A stretch of DNA of 64,000 nt, taken from the NCBI GenBank assembly GCA_949825065.1, contig OX463856.1:596702-660701 (forward strand). The letters run 5' to 3'. How positions within the stretch are numbered: the stretch's first letter is position 1; each line of letters opens with the position of its first letter. The position numbers were made by a program, and so were the translations under genes. The DNA comes from Odontocerum albicorne (Eukaryota > Arthropoda > Insecta > Trichoptera > Odontoceridae). Below, piece by piece: positions 1-11,420 of the stretch. A model generated the notes under the pieces. That model was given only the letters and a program-made list of their open reading frames with translations, was not told where the DNA came from and did no database searches.

Positions 1-99
1 AAGTTTTATTGTCATTTTTCAATTAAAGTATGATATCCTCCGTGGGCTTTATCAAGGAGGTCATCATCTTCCATAGTCAAGTTCATAAGATGTTAAACT

Positions 100-245
100 T
101 CCCTACGGAGGTTTTAGGTAAGACATGTAGTAATGACAAGCTTGTGTCCTTTTTTAAAAGAGAACGGGTACCAACGGCAATCGAAGCGTCAACTCCCGGG
201 TTCGAAGACAGGCGTCTTACCATCTTAGCTACGGAGGTCGTATAA
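100..245 (-). repeat. tRNA-derived SINE head
   Basis: Read on the minus strand from about 243, a TAGCTAAGATGG-like A box is followed about 20 bases later by TTCGAACCC, a B-box-like RNA polymerase III promoter element. No clover-leaf tRNA with a full anticodon stem can be built, so this is a SINE promoter and not a tRNA gene. Confidence 0.55.
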
Positions 246-499
246 CAGACTCACGAAGCAAAAACACAAGTCATTGATGAAGAATGTGAAAGGATGGGTC
301 TTTTTTCCATTGTGCCTGATTGTGTTTATACAAATAACTCAGAGAGAAAATATTTGATTGACAAATTATTGTTGAATGTACCCAACAATTATTTACGCTT
401 TGTTCACAAACTGAGCTATTTAGACCATCATGACTCACACACGTAATTAAATTATTAATAGAATTTCTAAAATTGACATTTTCTAATGTATATTCTTCC

Positions 500-800
500 A
501 GTTAACTTGAGAATTGTGCTCCATAATGAAAATGGAAGACCTAACTGAGACAGTTGTACATAAGATCTTTCATGAGGATGTACCGCATGGTTTGGCTAAT
601 GGTACCGAAGTTTCGAAAACATTGCTGTTTTCATTGACATTTGTGGAAAGCGTGCGTTTGTTCTCCGTCGAAGGACGAACCGATGCACTTACGTTGTGAT
701 TTAGGTTTATGAAGTATATAACCACCCATGCGTATCACATATCTGGTCCACCACATTATCACCTCTATCACCATGTACTTTACAGGTTTTGAGTTGGAAT
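500..800 (-). mobile_element. Decayed LINE reverse transcriptase C-terminal tail
   Basis: The minus strand contains broken remnants of the C-terminal tail that follows the RT domain in many insect non-LTR elements. The tail is recognised by a W-x-x-x-V-x-RM-like box, best read in the duplicate at 22730-22985. Stops and frameshifts are frequent, so this is non-functional debris. Confidence 0.45.
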
Positions 801-1282
801 TTTGCAGGAACGAGGCTTTGTGGTATGATCATTCAAGTGGGTCTCATAAATGCAACAAAAGAAACATCAGTAGAATATTTCTAATTGGGTTACACCTGTA
901 TTATACAAAAAATAAATAAATTATAGTAAATGTTACATGTTGGCCAACGATTAACCCCATCAGCACCGAGAGGAATAATACGCAGGAGTTCATGTCTGCG
1001 GAGCTGGAGCAAGCAGGAGAAATGTCGATCACTGACAATGAAACAATCATCACACCGGGGCATAATATAGTCGCATTTGAGTCGTGAACTGATTTACTTA
1101 TCTGCGTCGTGATATAATCGTTATACGAGTAAGTGTAGTTACAGGTGTTTCCATGATCGAGGCCGGCACCACTTATAAGTATATTTAAATATTAAAATTT
1201 GTTTTATCAAATACCGTTTATACCATCGGACCGAAACTCCGAACAAGCTATCCATCACTTGTATTTCACTTTATGTAATTGT

Positions 1283-1325
1283 TATAACCCTACCGGTTTC
1301 GAGGTTTTCACCTAATCATCAGGGG
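1283..1325 (-). ncRNA. Hammerhead-ribozyme-like motif, copy 1
   Basis: On the minus strand CTGATGA is followed by one extra T, then a short helix AGGT/ACCT closed by a GAAA loop, then GAAA and ACC..GGT with T-T at the expected cleavage position. This matches the hammerhead core CUGANGA / stem II / GAAA / stem III / UH. A stem I is not obvious, so activity is doubtful. It is probably a terminal fragment of a Penelope-like element. Confidence 0.5.
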
Positions 1326-1559
1326 AGCACAAACAAAAAGGAGTTTTGTAACTAGCAACAAACACATGATAAATCATTACACTGTCTCGGATCATTTCAA
1401 TACAGGTAGCTATCATTAACTCGTAAGATGTTGAATCAATTTAAATAGTTAATTGGAAAAGAAAAAACTGATTGAAAAGCCCAGAATATTGCTCGAGTGA
1501 ATACCTTTTACCTGAAAAATGAAAACCATAGCAATAATTCCAATATCACTTGTCTAACT

Positions 1560-2460
1560 GCACATATAACCGAAGAGTTTTTCAACGAGGAATCCAAAAA
1601 CCTCTGAATTATCAGAGGAAACGTTAAAACTCATGGAAAAAAAAGAGATGAAAGCCTCATCCCAACTTTCTGTTGCAGTTGAATTTTCTAATATTTGTAA
1701 ATTAATCCAGCATATTCATGAATTCAATGCGCCTCATCAGAACAACTGTCGAAACTGGAAAAAGCCTCAAGAGAACAAACCAACAGCTAACACCAAATAA
1801 AGGAACCATACCGCGATTAGACTCTCCGACAACATGGTTACCAGAAATAGTGAAATGTTGCTTAGGAGAGTTAAATAATTTTACCACAGCCTCTACAATG
1901 ACCACGCACAAATTTCATCACAAAACTTTTATGTTCAAATTCAAGATAAGGGAACAGAACCAGACACTCTACTCTGGGAAGTACGAATTGAAACCCGGAA
2001 AATCACCAGGTTCTGATGGACTTTCCATTAACATCCTTAAAAAAATGGGCACAGAAGTAGACAAGATTGTAGCGGAAATCCTTACATCGTGTCTACAAAA
2101 CGAAGATATACCCGAAGAATGGGAAATCGCCACCATCATCCTACTTCACAAAAAAGGAGAATAATAAGATCTTAAGAATTACCAACCCCTTAGCCTACGT
2201 TAAGTTTTCACTAAAATTCTCTCCAATCGACTTAATACAACTTTAAATGAAAATGAACTGAGAGAACCAGCTGGATTTAGAGAAGATTACCGCATAATAG
2301 GCCACATTCAGATAGTAAAGGAATTTGTAGAACGCTGTCAAGAATACTAACTGCCATTGTAGACTATGAACGGGATTTTGAATTGGTCAAGAAATCCGTT
2401 ATTATCAAAGCTCTACTTAATTAAGGAACACGAAAATGCGGTGGAATATAGGTAATCAAG
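1560..2460 (+). mobile_element. RTE-like LINE fragment (RT N-terminal part)
   Basis: The clearest open stretch is 1718-2164. It ends in the reverse transcriptase opening motif KPGKSPGSDG followed by PEEWEIATIILLHKKG. From about 2165 to 2460 the remaining RT text (similar to NYxPLSLL and QxREPAGFR) continues with stops and frameshifts, then stops abruptly. The catalytic YADD box is not included. The element is a dead 3'-truncated or rearranged copy. Related shorter copies are at 23600-24180 and 49050-49330. Confidence 0.75.
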
Positions 2461-3660
2461 ACCAAATCAATTTCGTCTCCTTGTAACTGGCACCGAAAAC
2501 CCCTTTAAAAATAAATTACTTAATAGGAGGCTACTAAGCTAGTTAGCCATTACTGACAAAATGGGAAAGAGAAGCGAATTACTTCGTCTCTCACAAATTG
2601 TCTTAATGTGTACTATCAGAGTGTACGGGGCTTGAAGACAAAGACAAAGACAATGTACTCGTATTTTACAACAATGTTGCTACTTCCAGTCACTGTCTGA
2701 TTGTTATTACCGAGACATGATTGAACGTCTCTGTCTATGGCCACGAGTTATTTTATAGTTTTATTTCGGTTGTCAAGCGATCGCATCGGAATTAAATTTT
2801 CCGATCCGATCGCTTAACCGCCGATGAAGCATCCGCTAATCGGGATGGCATGGCGGCGTGTCACTGGGATTGAGAAACTTTCATTTCTAGAAACGGGTAA
2901 CGATGTACTCTGGGTAAAAATTACTAAAAACAGTTTTTTTTTGTTATATTTGTATGCGTTGTTTATTTTGTCTCAAAAACTGAGGAGAAGTTCTGTAATT
3001 TTAGCTCGTACAAATGAAATACGAGATATAAAAGTAGTATTCTTGGCCATTTTGATTTAAATAGCGCGATCGGGGCACGGAAGATTCAAAACGAACTCAA
3101 GTGTGTTACAACTGCCAACAGTTTGTGTTAATTTAATAATATCCATAATATTAACGACAGGCTTCTAGATTTAATATATTCTAATATGAGCACCAAGGTG
3201 CAACACGCTCAATTTCATCGCGTACCTGAAGATCTTCATCACCCGGCGATATATTCTCCAAAAGATCTTCCAATCCAGTATTAAAAAAATAACCATTTAA
3301 CAAAGAAAGTTTCCATTCCTTATATTTAAAGACAAGGAATATTAACTAGAATCCCTTAAATTCCTCTATGGACGTGAATAACGCGGTAACATATTTTTGT
3401 CAGCATATTTATGGTATATTTAAAGAGTGCGTTCCCTTAAAATAATGTAAACAGAACAAAACAATGTAATACTTTTAAATTACATAATTTATATACGATT
3501 TGAGCTTTCATCTTGACGTTATCTTTGTTAGTTGACATTGTCTCTACATAAACTTGGGAAGTTTTTATGAACTATTTCAGTACATTTTTATGGTGTTAAA
3601 ATATGAACACTTACTCAGACCACCATAAAAGAGCTCTGGAATGTAAAACCATCGAAGAAT
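2460..3660. repeat. Non-coding duplicated DNA (partner at 49350-50210 and 51520-51640)
   Basis: No convincing gene. 2790-3440 matches 49350-50210 with small indels, including the segment with GCGCGATCGGGGCACG, and 3440-3660 matches around 51520-51640. The short open frame at 2824-3060 lies in this repeat and does not stay open in the partner, so I do not call it. Confidence 0.7.
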
Positions 3661-3664
3661 TTAT

Positions 3665-4716
3665 TTATTTATTTTTTCAAAACAGGCTTAGCCCAATAAC
3701 TTTGAAAATACAAGACATTAAAAAAGAAGAAAAATTACATAGAGGGAAAAAAATAAGTTAAAAAATTATATAAAATAAAAAATAATGCATATGCATGCAA
3801 ACGAGTCTATACACACAAACATATTATACACATATATTCACACTCATTTAGGTGTGTTGATGAGTGCCTTCTAACGCGCTCAATCTAAGAAGAAAATTTA
3901 CTTTTGCTTTTGGTAATGTGATATGAAATATGTCAATATCCGAAGCAGTCCCGTTCAGAAGAGTTAAGGCCCTTCCAACAGACATAGCGGCTGGAAGACC
4001 CGTTCTTGCGTATGTTATTGAAAATAGTTCTTGCCGGCGCAGTCTAGTGTAATTGTTAGGAACATTTAACGCTAATCTTTGTAGTAATGCGGGACAGCTC
4101 ACAACTCCTCGAACGAGTTTGACAACGTTTACCAGGAGAAGCACATCTCTTCTTACGCTCAAGGAGTTATACCCGAGCATGCCCAGCAGGAACTGAGTAG
4201 GATAAAACCATGGATAGACACCGAACTTTCTCATATAGAGATATCGTAGATTTTTTTTTTTTGTACTTTCTCCACCATGAGCGAGTTCTGCGCCCACACT
4301 GGGCTCCAAATGCAAGCATTGCTTTTTAGTTTACTACGGATCAATGAATTAAACAACGTTTTGAGCACCATTTGGTTTTCAAACGACTTAGAGATTCTCA
4401 TAACAAATCCTAGAGTTTTATAAGCTGAGTTGCACATAACTTCTATGTGAGGACCAAACGCGAGATTGCTGTGGAACAAGACACCCAGATCTTTAATATT
4501 ATATGTGCGGGGTATAGGTGTAGATTCTAGTGTATATCTATGGAATTTCAAGACGTGTGAGCGATGATACGACATAATTTTGCACTTTGATGCATTGAAA
4601 TATAATTTATTATTGTGGCTCCACTCGCAAACGTTGTTGAGATCTGACTGTAGGTCTAAGCAGTCGGTATAAGAACGATTTTTTTTAAAGATTTTGTATG
4701 CGAGAATGATGCTCAT
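3665..4716 (-). mobile_element. Jockey-like LINE fragment (RT C-terminal half and 3' tail)
   Basis: Two overlapping minus frames (4231-4716 and 3848-4315) form one degenerate protein. The first has the late RT region and thumb (LYFNASKCKIMSYHR, then DLGVLF). The second has the typical C-terminal extension with RRDVLLLVNVVKLV and VPNNYTRLRRQELF. A frameshift near 4250-4310 separates them. The AT-rich 3' tail continues to about 3665 and matches 56800-56910. The element is 5'-truncated and inactive. Confidence 0.8.
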
Positions 4717-5540
4717 GGGTTAACGTGATTCGTAATTATGACATCTTCAAACAAATTAATAAAGATAGAATTCTTCAAAAATAGAAAGTTAAAGAAATTT
4801 AACTAATGAGGTGAGAAGAAAAATGTGTAATACTTCAATTAATATTGCAGAGGAAAATATTCCGGTATAAATGTACATAACCAGTTTGACAATGTAATTT
4901 ATCGGGCAATTATTTCATTGTGCAGCCAGTGGCTTTTGTTCTCTTGAATTAAACCATTATTTATCTAGTTTCGTAAAAACAATCTCTTGATGTCTGTGTC
5001 TCTTTATCACAAAAATATGCCATGCGAAGTAAAAAATCTAAATGGTTTCTCGGTGTAAACTCTTGCTAAACTAGAGAATATTGAGGTTTTCGGTTGAATA
5101 TTTGAGCTTTGAAACTAATCAATACGTCTATAATTCTTTCACTTATAAATAATTTACCGGCCTCGGTAGCATTGGTAGTTTTTATAATATGAATTACTAT
5201 GGAATAGAAACACAGGTGGTTGGCTCATTCTCAGACTCTGAGGACTTCAAAATGTTTTCTATCTCCTCTTCACTTATGATGGTTTGTATTATAGTTATTT
5301 TCAGATAAATGTTGAAAAATGAAAGAATGGAAATGTTCGATTATGTGATGAGTAATATTCAGCGTTATAAAAATGAAACGCGATGCTCGATCTTTTTAAC
5401 AAGTGCTCAAACACACAACAATTCCACTACTTTAGTTTTCACTGTATACAAATAAACAATTTGTATGAATTAAGGAAAACTAATTTCGAAACTAATCCCA
5501 ACGGAACAATAAAAAATACAAATTAGTAATGCGAAAAAAA
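4717..5540. other. Non-coding, partly duplicated DNA
   Basis: No gene is supported. 4720-4990 recurs at about 51650-51960. The remainder is AT-rich single-copy sequence leading into the satellite that starts near 5545. Confidence 0.6.
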
Positions 5541-5544
5541 GTAA

Positions 5545-6297
5545 CATATGTTATTGATAATCGATATGTACACGCGCTCGAAAATATTGTTAATCGACGT
5601 CTTTACGCGCTCGAGAATATTGATAATCGACGTGTACGCGCGTTCAAAAATATTGATAATTATAATCGACGTGTACACGCGCTTAAAAATATTGATAATC
5701 GACGTGTATGCGAGTTCGAAAATATTGGTAATTATAATCGACATTTACACGAGCTCGAAAATATTGATAATTGACGTATATACGCGCTCGAAAATATTGA
5801 TATTCGACGTGTACGCGCGTCCAAAAATCTGATAATTATAATGGACATTTACACGCTCTCGAAAATACTGATAATTGACGTATACACGCGGTCGAAAATA
5901 TTGATAATCGACGTGTACGCACGTTCGAAAATATTGATAATTATAATCGACATTTACACGCGCTCGAAAATATTAATAATTGACGTATACACACGCTCGA
6001 AAATTTTGATAATCGATTTGTACGCACGTTCGAAAATATTGATAATTATAATCGACATTTACACGCGCTCGAAAATATTGATAATTACAATATAATCGAC
6101 ATTTACGCGCGCTTGAATATATTGATAATCGACGTGTACGCCCGCTCGAAAATATTCATAATCGACGTATACACGCGCTCGAAAATATTGATAATCGACA
6201 TGTACGCGCGTTGGAAAATATTTATAATTATAATCGACGTGTACACGCGCTCGAAAGTATTGATAATCTAAGTTTACCCGCGCTCGACAATATATTA
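5545..6297. repeat. Minisatellite, units of about 33 and 41 bp
   Basis: The core GATAATCGACGTGTACACG followed by CGCTCGAAAATATT is repeated over 20 times with variation. Some units carry an inserted TTATAA that lengthens them. Several frames stay open on both strands only because of repetition. It is absent from the matching place in the 22-26 kb duplicate. Confidence 0.9.
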
Positions 6298-6459
6298 TTT
6301 AAATCATACAATTGTGATGACACTGCTCAATCAAAATTGTCGGTAACCCTTAACAACGCTTTGAATAAACTGTGCTTCGGTTTTCCGCTTCCATTCATTA
6401 ACATTTTGTTTCCAAGTCTTCTCTATTGCTATAGCCTTACCAATAGTTAACATATTACA

Positions 6460-7920
6460 AACGCGTATTATGCCAGAACATCCCAAATTTCGTGTTTTTT
6501 CATGTTTATATGGGATTTTTGACGAAAGGATGAAATTTAAAGATACAATAATAACAAAGTAACAATTTTAAAACATACACCGCAATAATCATATAAAAAA
6601 TTCTTCCTGCATTATGCTTCATTTATGGTATTCATTCACATGCCGTCGATTAAATAGGATTTCCTGTTTAAAGTCAGCTTATTGCATTAAATAATAGTCA
6701 ACAATCAGTTACAATTATCAATGTACGAGTATGTTTCATGTTCACGTGTCTTCAGAAAGATAGAAGTAAAAGCCAGTTATCTCGGGTCACGACAAATGAC
6801 ATACAATTAATCAAAATCCATATAATTTGAATGGAACACGAATCCGTAGAAATCGATTAACTTGTTTTTATTTGTCTCGTTTTTAATATATTCTATAAGC
6901 CTATTACATTTTACTTGTCAATAAACAATTGAGTTTATTTCAGAATGTTTTAATGAGAACCTAAACGCTTTTATTGATATTTATATTTTATATTTTATTT
7001 AATAAATAAATAAAATATAAAGGCTAACTCAACTCATGTCACAAAAAAAGTAGATGAATTTATCATGCAAATAAAATACCTTCCTTAGATCTTTGAGAGA
7101 ACTAAGGAAGGTATTTTATTCAAGAACTTTCCACCTTTAAGGAAAAACTCCTTTAATTAAATATACTCGTAGGTTCCTGATTAAACCTAGTGCATGCGTC
7201 AATCATACGACAAAACTACATTCATACACATATTGTGTATATATTTATATAGAGGGAGGGACTCGCAACTTTTTTGATGTTTCTTTTTTCAGATTTGATA
7301 TTTCCGATCTTTTTCGATATTTTTGGATGTACTCGTATTTTACATATTTTCGTTACTATAAAAATAATATTAGAAAGTACTTTAGTTTCATATTTTTTAG
7401 ACTTTTTCGATATTTTTGGACGTATTTTTCATGTATTCAACATTTAAGAAAATATTAGGCGTTACGAAATATTTTAAATATTTTTGGACTGTTAGTATAA
7501 TTGAAGATTTCACTGATGGTTTTGGTTAATTTTGACTAATTTTCAATTAATTTACGAAATTTGAATGTTTCAGTTACACGTATTAAAAAAATGCGATTTG
7601 TTTTATATTTGCACTTTTTTAATATGATACTTTGGTAGCATATAACATTTTCATGATATATTTGAGTGTATTATACATATTTTCGATTTCTTCAACAATA
7701 TTGTAAGATATTTGAAATATTTAAAATGTAATCAAGAGTTTTGAACATTTGAATATATCTTTGAAAACTAATACATTTTTTATCTTTTTGGTCAAATTTT
7801 GTTAATATTTTTGGGTTAACATTGTTTAAATCTTAAGGAAAAATCTTAGAAATGTGCCATCATTTTTTATTTCTTCATTTTTGTTTACGCTAAAACATTT
7901 ATAATCGAATTATCAAGTGA
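6460..7920. repeat. AT-rich duplicated block (partner 24170-25540)
   Basis: Non-coding, very AT-rich DNA that aligns with 24170-25540 throughout. It contains an inverted repeat at 7072-7118 whose right arm is missing from the partner. No open frame is shared by both copies. Confidence 0.75.
7072..7118. repeat. Perfect 17-bp inverted repeat (hairpin)
   Basis: TAAAATACCTTCCTTAG at 7072-7088 is repeated as its exact reverse complement at 7102-7118 with a 13-base loop. The partner region near 24717-24745 has a mutated left arm and lacks the right arm. Confidence 0.85.
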
Positions 7921-7929
7921 GATAAAAAG

Positions 7930-8245
7930 TGTATTCTGAAATGGTTTGGACATGTAAAACGAATTAATAACTGAAAACTAACAAAACAAATATACAGTAC
8001 CGTATTTCGGCCACATCATGACAAGAGAGCCAAATAGCCTGGAGAAACATGCGATAGTCAGAAGCGTCGAAGGGACGAGATCTCGAGGAAGACCTCCAAC
8101 CAAATGGAGTGAGCTGATCAGGACTGGATCAAGACGGGATCTTTAGATAAATAATAATCTTCAATATCGGAAGCTCTCTGATCGACCCGGGACAGGTGGA
8201 AGGAGACCATTAAAATGGTCATCGACGCTGCCGCCACCCCTAGAC
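7930..8245 (+). mobile_element. LINE C-terminal tail fragment
   Basis: Frames on the plus strand read GHIM..EPNSLE followed by SVEGTRSRGRPPTxWSELIRT, a common insect LINE C-terminal signature (GHxxRxx...GRPPxRW). Stops and frameshifts interrupt it. A second copy lies at 25545-25860. Confidence 0.65.
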
Positions 8246-8549
8246 GGGAAATTATGATAAGAGAGCGTAGAAGAGGAAACCCAAAGAAAATATGGTTGAA
8301 TGAAGAGAATCATATTTTACAAGTAGGAAATGTTAAAAGTCAGAACAACCATTGAATTCGCATGAGGTGTATGGATGTAGATTAAATGGAAGATGAGTGT
8401 CGCGATAGGAAAGTCTTGGTCTTATGTGACATTTTCTTATAGAAGCCTCGAAACAAGAAGGCAGGAATTCATTATGATATTCCTACTGAAGGTTTTTAAA
8501 TATTGCTTTAACTGACCCGCTATTCTAGAAGTATTAAGTTTATATGTAC

Positions 8550-9605
8550 TTCTTCTCCCTGGCTCCATCCCAACTCACTGTCTGCGAAGACTGTTGGTGT
8601 CAGCTTCCCTCGTGCTCAGGTTGTATGCTCTTCTGTCCCGGACTACGTCTCCCAGGCCATGCCTCTGCATCAGGTTATCTCTTTGCACCATCCACGAATT
8701 TTTTGGTCTTCCACTGGTTGTTAGTCGAGGAAGATCCATGGAGATTGCCTGGTTCACAATGTGATTGGGTGCTTGGCGTCCAACGTGCCCACACCATCTC
8801 AATCCACCCGCCTATCCTCCATCTTACTGTTGACGTCTGTAAAACCTAGGCTTCCACGAATGCGTGAGCTTTTTATTTTGTCTCTTAGGGACACACCAGC
8901 TGACCATCTTAGCATGCGCATTTCAGCAGTTTTTAGTTGCCTGGAGTAAGAGTTATACATCGTCCAGCATTTCGAGCCATAGAGGATTGCGGGTCTAACA
9001 ATCGTTTGGTATACTTTTCCTTTTAACTTTACTGGCATTTTCGGATCACATAGAACTCCCGTCATTGATCTAAATTTCATCCATCCCACACTTATTCAAT
9101 GTGTTACATCTGCTGCACACCCTCCATCGCTATGGATAAATGACCCAAGCACATCCTGCTGCACATCCTCCATTGCTATGGATAAGTGTCACAATTTGGT
9201 AATGTTTCTCCATCCATTTGCATTACGGGAGTGACAGCATTTGTGTTCTCGAATGGTAGGTACAGATACTCTGTTTTCTTTCTGCTCAGTCTGAATCCGT
9301 TGTCCTCCAAGATTCCTCTCCACCTTTCCAGACTATTTCCAGACTACTAAGTTTATATGTACCTAATATGAGTGACCCAAGATACTTAAAAGAGTCACAA
9401 TTTGGTACTGTTTCTCCATCCATTTGCATTACGGGAGTGATAGCATTTGTGTTCTCGAATGATAGGTACAGATACTTTGTTTTCTTTCTGCTCAGTCTCA
9501 ATCCATTGTCCTCCAGGATTCCTCTCCACCTTTCCAGACTACTTAGTTTATATGTACCTAATAAAAATAGCTGTGCAAGATCACAATTTGTTCTACATAC
9601 CAATT
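8550..9605 (-). mobile_element. RTE/CR1-like LINE C-terminal half with internal duplication
   Basis: On the minus strand, blocks in order are SFKYLGS (9400-9560), PVKLKGKVYQTIVRPAILYG with CWTMY (8900-9090), MRMLRWSAGVSLRDKIKSSR, and MRWCGHVGR with GRPKNSWM (8575-8800). This is the region downstream of the RT palm in endonuclease/RT elements. The segment around 9190-9360 is repeated at 9390-9560, duplicating the SFKYLGS end. Multiple frames are needed, so it is inactive. Related copies are at 25865-26100 (-) and 53190-53720 (+). Confidence 0.8.
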
Positions 9606-9788
9606 AACAGAACGAATATCAACGAACTCTGTCACGCGTGGTATAGAAATATTGAACCAACTAAGTGACACTGTGGATAAAGTCTCCGCACCGCCTAGCA
9701 GTATGAGAAGAGTCCTGGCTGATATTGTCCCTAACGGGTACGCAAACTAGAAGCGCCCTCTGTGTATAACGGGAGAAATCCGTATAAT

Positions 9789-10077
9789 TGAAACACATCG
9801 TGGTGGCCCATCTAACATATCGTGGTGTCCCATCTAACACATCGTGGTGCCCCATCTAACACATCGTGGTGTCCCATCTAACACATCGTGGTGGCCCATC
9901 TAACATATCGTTGTGTCCCATCTAACACATCGTGGTGTCCCATCTAACACATCGTGGTGGCCCATCTAACATATCGTGGTGTCCCATCTAACATATCGTG
10001 GTGTCCCATCTAACACATCGTGGTGTCCCATCTAACACATCGTGGTGTCTCATCTAACACATCGTGGTGTCCAATCT
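9789..10077. repeat. 22-bp minisatellite, about 13 copies
   Basis: Unit CATCTAACACATCGTGGTGT plus CC, with T/C and GG/TC variants. The same array stands at 26340-26570 in the duplicate, and a one-to-two unit trace is at 62080-62115, so the seed existed before duplication and expanded in at least two copies. Confidence 0.9.
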
Positions 10078-10463
10078 AAATAAATTTAATACATCATGAA
10101 ACATCTTTTGGGGAAGAATAATCGCAAAGGAGACATTTAAACTTTTATGATACATTTGATTAAATTATTTATAATGAAAAACAAATTTATCATAAATGTA
10201 CAAACGAATGCTGCAAGGTTAACATACAACTTTTTTTTTTCATTTAATTGAGTAACATTGGCCAAAGACTATACACGTATTCAAACTTAACTAATCTAAT
10301 TTATGTATTGTAACCATGAACTAATTTCATTTTAATTTCCTTCATTTTGTTTTTAACACCTACTTACAACATATAAATAGAAAACAATTATTTTAACTAA
10401 TTATTTAGCACATACGTGTCCACTCGTTCAGGCTACTTGAACGGTATCACATTCACTCAGATC

Positions 10464-10666
10464 TTACATAGGCAACAGATATTGTTTCGGAAGCCTGAGC
10501 TTGTAACGGAAAGGGAAATCGAAATTACTCTCGTAAGCCCCCAGGAGAGCGATTAGAGGATTGCTGTGGTTCTGTTCGCTTTTATAGAACTTCTCGGTCA
10601 AAGCGAGAATACAGTGGTTGGAGGGTTTCTTCATGCTGTTCGACGTGAAATCGGGAGAGGTTTGTT
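10464..10666 (-). CDS. Last coding exon of unidentified gene X
   Basis: I do not recognise this protein. On the minus strand a splice acceptor (CATCCTAG) at 10667-10668 opens a 203-nt exon: two bases, 66 codons and TAA. It reads SPDFTSNSMKKPS, LALTEKFYKSEQNH, NPLIALLGAYES and FDFPFRYK, a lysine-rich and aromatic basic segment. The copy at 26968-27170 has the same length, acceptor and frame but several substitutions. It lies downstream of gene A on the same strand. A possible preceding exon is at 11118-11220. It could be an undescribed host gene or part of a captured transposon. Confidence 0.5.
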
Positions 10667-11117
10667 CTAGGATGGGTGTTGAAAGAGATCTCGAATACTT
10701 TATTCTGCACTCGTTTAAGCTTAAGATTTGTGTTGAAAAAGGAAATCAATTTTTCCTTTTCGAATTTCCTTCTTTCCTCTCTACCAACCCTGACAGAGAG
10801 CCGACGTGATAATATGTATGGATGAATATAATAAAAAATACGTTTTAGAAATGCTTAATTTGCCTGATATTGGTTTGTATATGATAGATAACTCTCAACA
10901 TACCCAAATTGGCGATGCGGACACATTGAACAGCATTGCAGGAAACGCCATTGTCTTTGCCCCCATTTATTTAGGTTTCAGGTTAAGAACCACAGAGAAG
11001 GCTCGAAACTTGCAGTCAATCATTGCACGTGTTGGAAATACTACATCTTGTGGGTAAGTAACAATACTCGCACAAGTCTAGCGAGTTCGCACATTGTCAC
11101 CAAACTGACTAATTTAC

Positions 11118-11220
11118 CAGACAGAGACCAGACTTTTATTTCTTTATCGAGTACCACGATAGTTCCACTCTTGAACTCTACATGGAAGTCATGCAGCTTA
11201 CCAACTAAGTCTTGGAGTTG
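11118..11220 (-). CDS. Possible upstream exon of gene X
   Basis: The minus strand is open for KLHDFHVEFKSGT followed by VVLDKEIKVWSLS and ends TCTG|GTAAAT, a good donor. The one leftover base fits the two bases that open the exon at 10464-10666. Related sequence occurs at 27600-27710, where a 4-bp deletion shifts the frame, and at 62660-62800, where a stop lies upstream. The 5' edge is uncertain. Plus-strand frames are also open here, so the call is tentative. Confidence 0.3.
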
Positions 11221-11420
11221 ATTAGCCAAACACTTCAAGGACCTACGTACTCTTCGTTAGATTATAACAGAAACTTCACAATATGTTTGTTTTAAATAAT
11301 CGTTGATGATGAGTAATCAAAATTATAGGATTCCAGTCTGGTAAACACTTAGGGCCTATAAAAAAAACACCTTTCTGATTGGTGCGTACATTTCACTACG
11401 GAACAAAATATATTTTCCAT

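Larger units (their letters stand above)
1..2160. repeat. Segmental duplication block, copy 1 (partner near 22190-24180)
   Basis: The stretch from about 1 to 2160 matches 22190-24180 almost collinearly, with small indels. It carries a tRNA-like SINE head, a LINE tail, a hammerhead-like motif and the start of an RT fragment in the same order in both copies. Between about 800 and 1270 I see no coding sequence, only conserved non-coding DNA of the duplicated unit. The match shows that this part of the gene-cluster module was duplicated together with its transposon debris. Confidence 0.85.

Noticed and set aside
5529..6095. Open frames of 70-90 codons on both strands
   Set aside because: Artefacts of the 33/41-bp minisatellite.
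9789..10077. Evenly spaced repeats resembling a CRISPR array
   Set aside because: Units are head-to-tail without unique spacers, in eukaryotic DNA with spliced genes.
10806..11057. Plus frame with GDADTLNSIAGNA, also at 27122-27490
   Set aside because: Open in two copies but broken in the 62.4 kb copy, with no recognised motif and no start or splice context. Kept only as a possible unknown repeat ORF.
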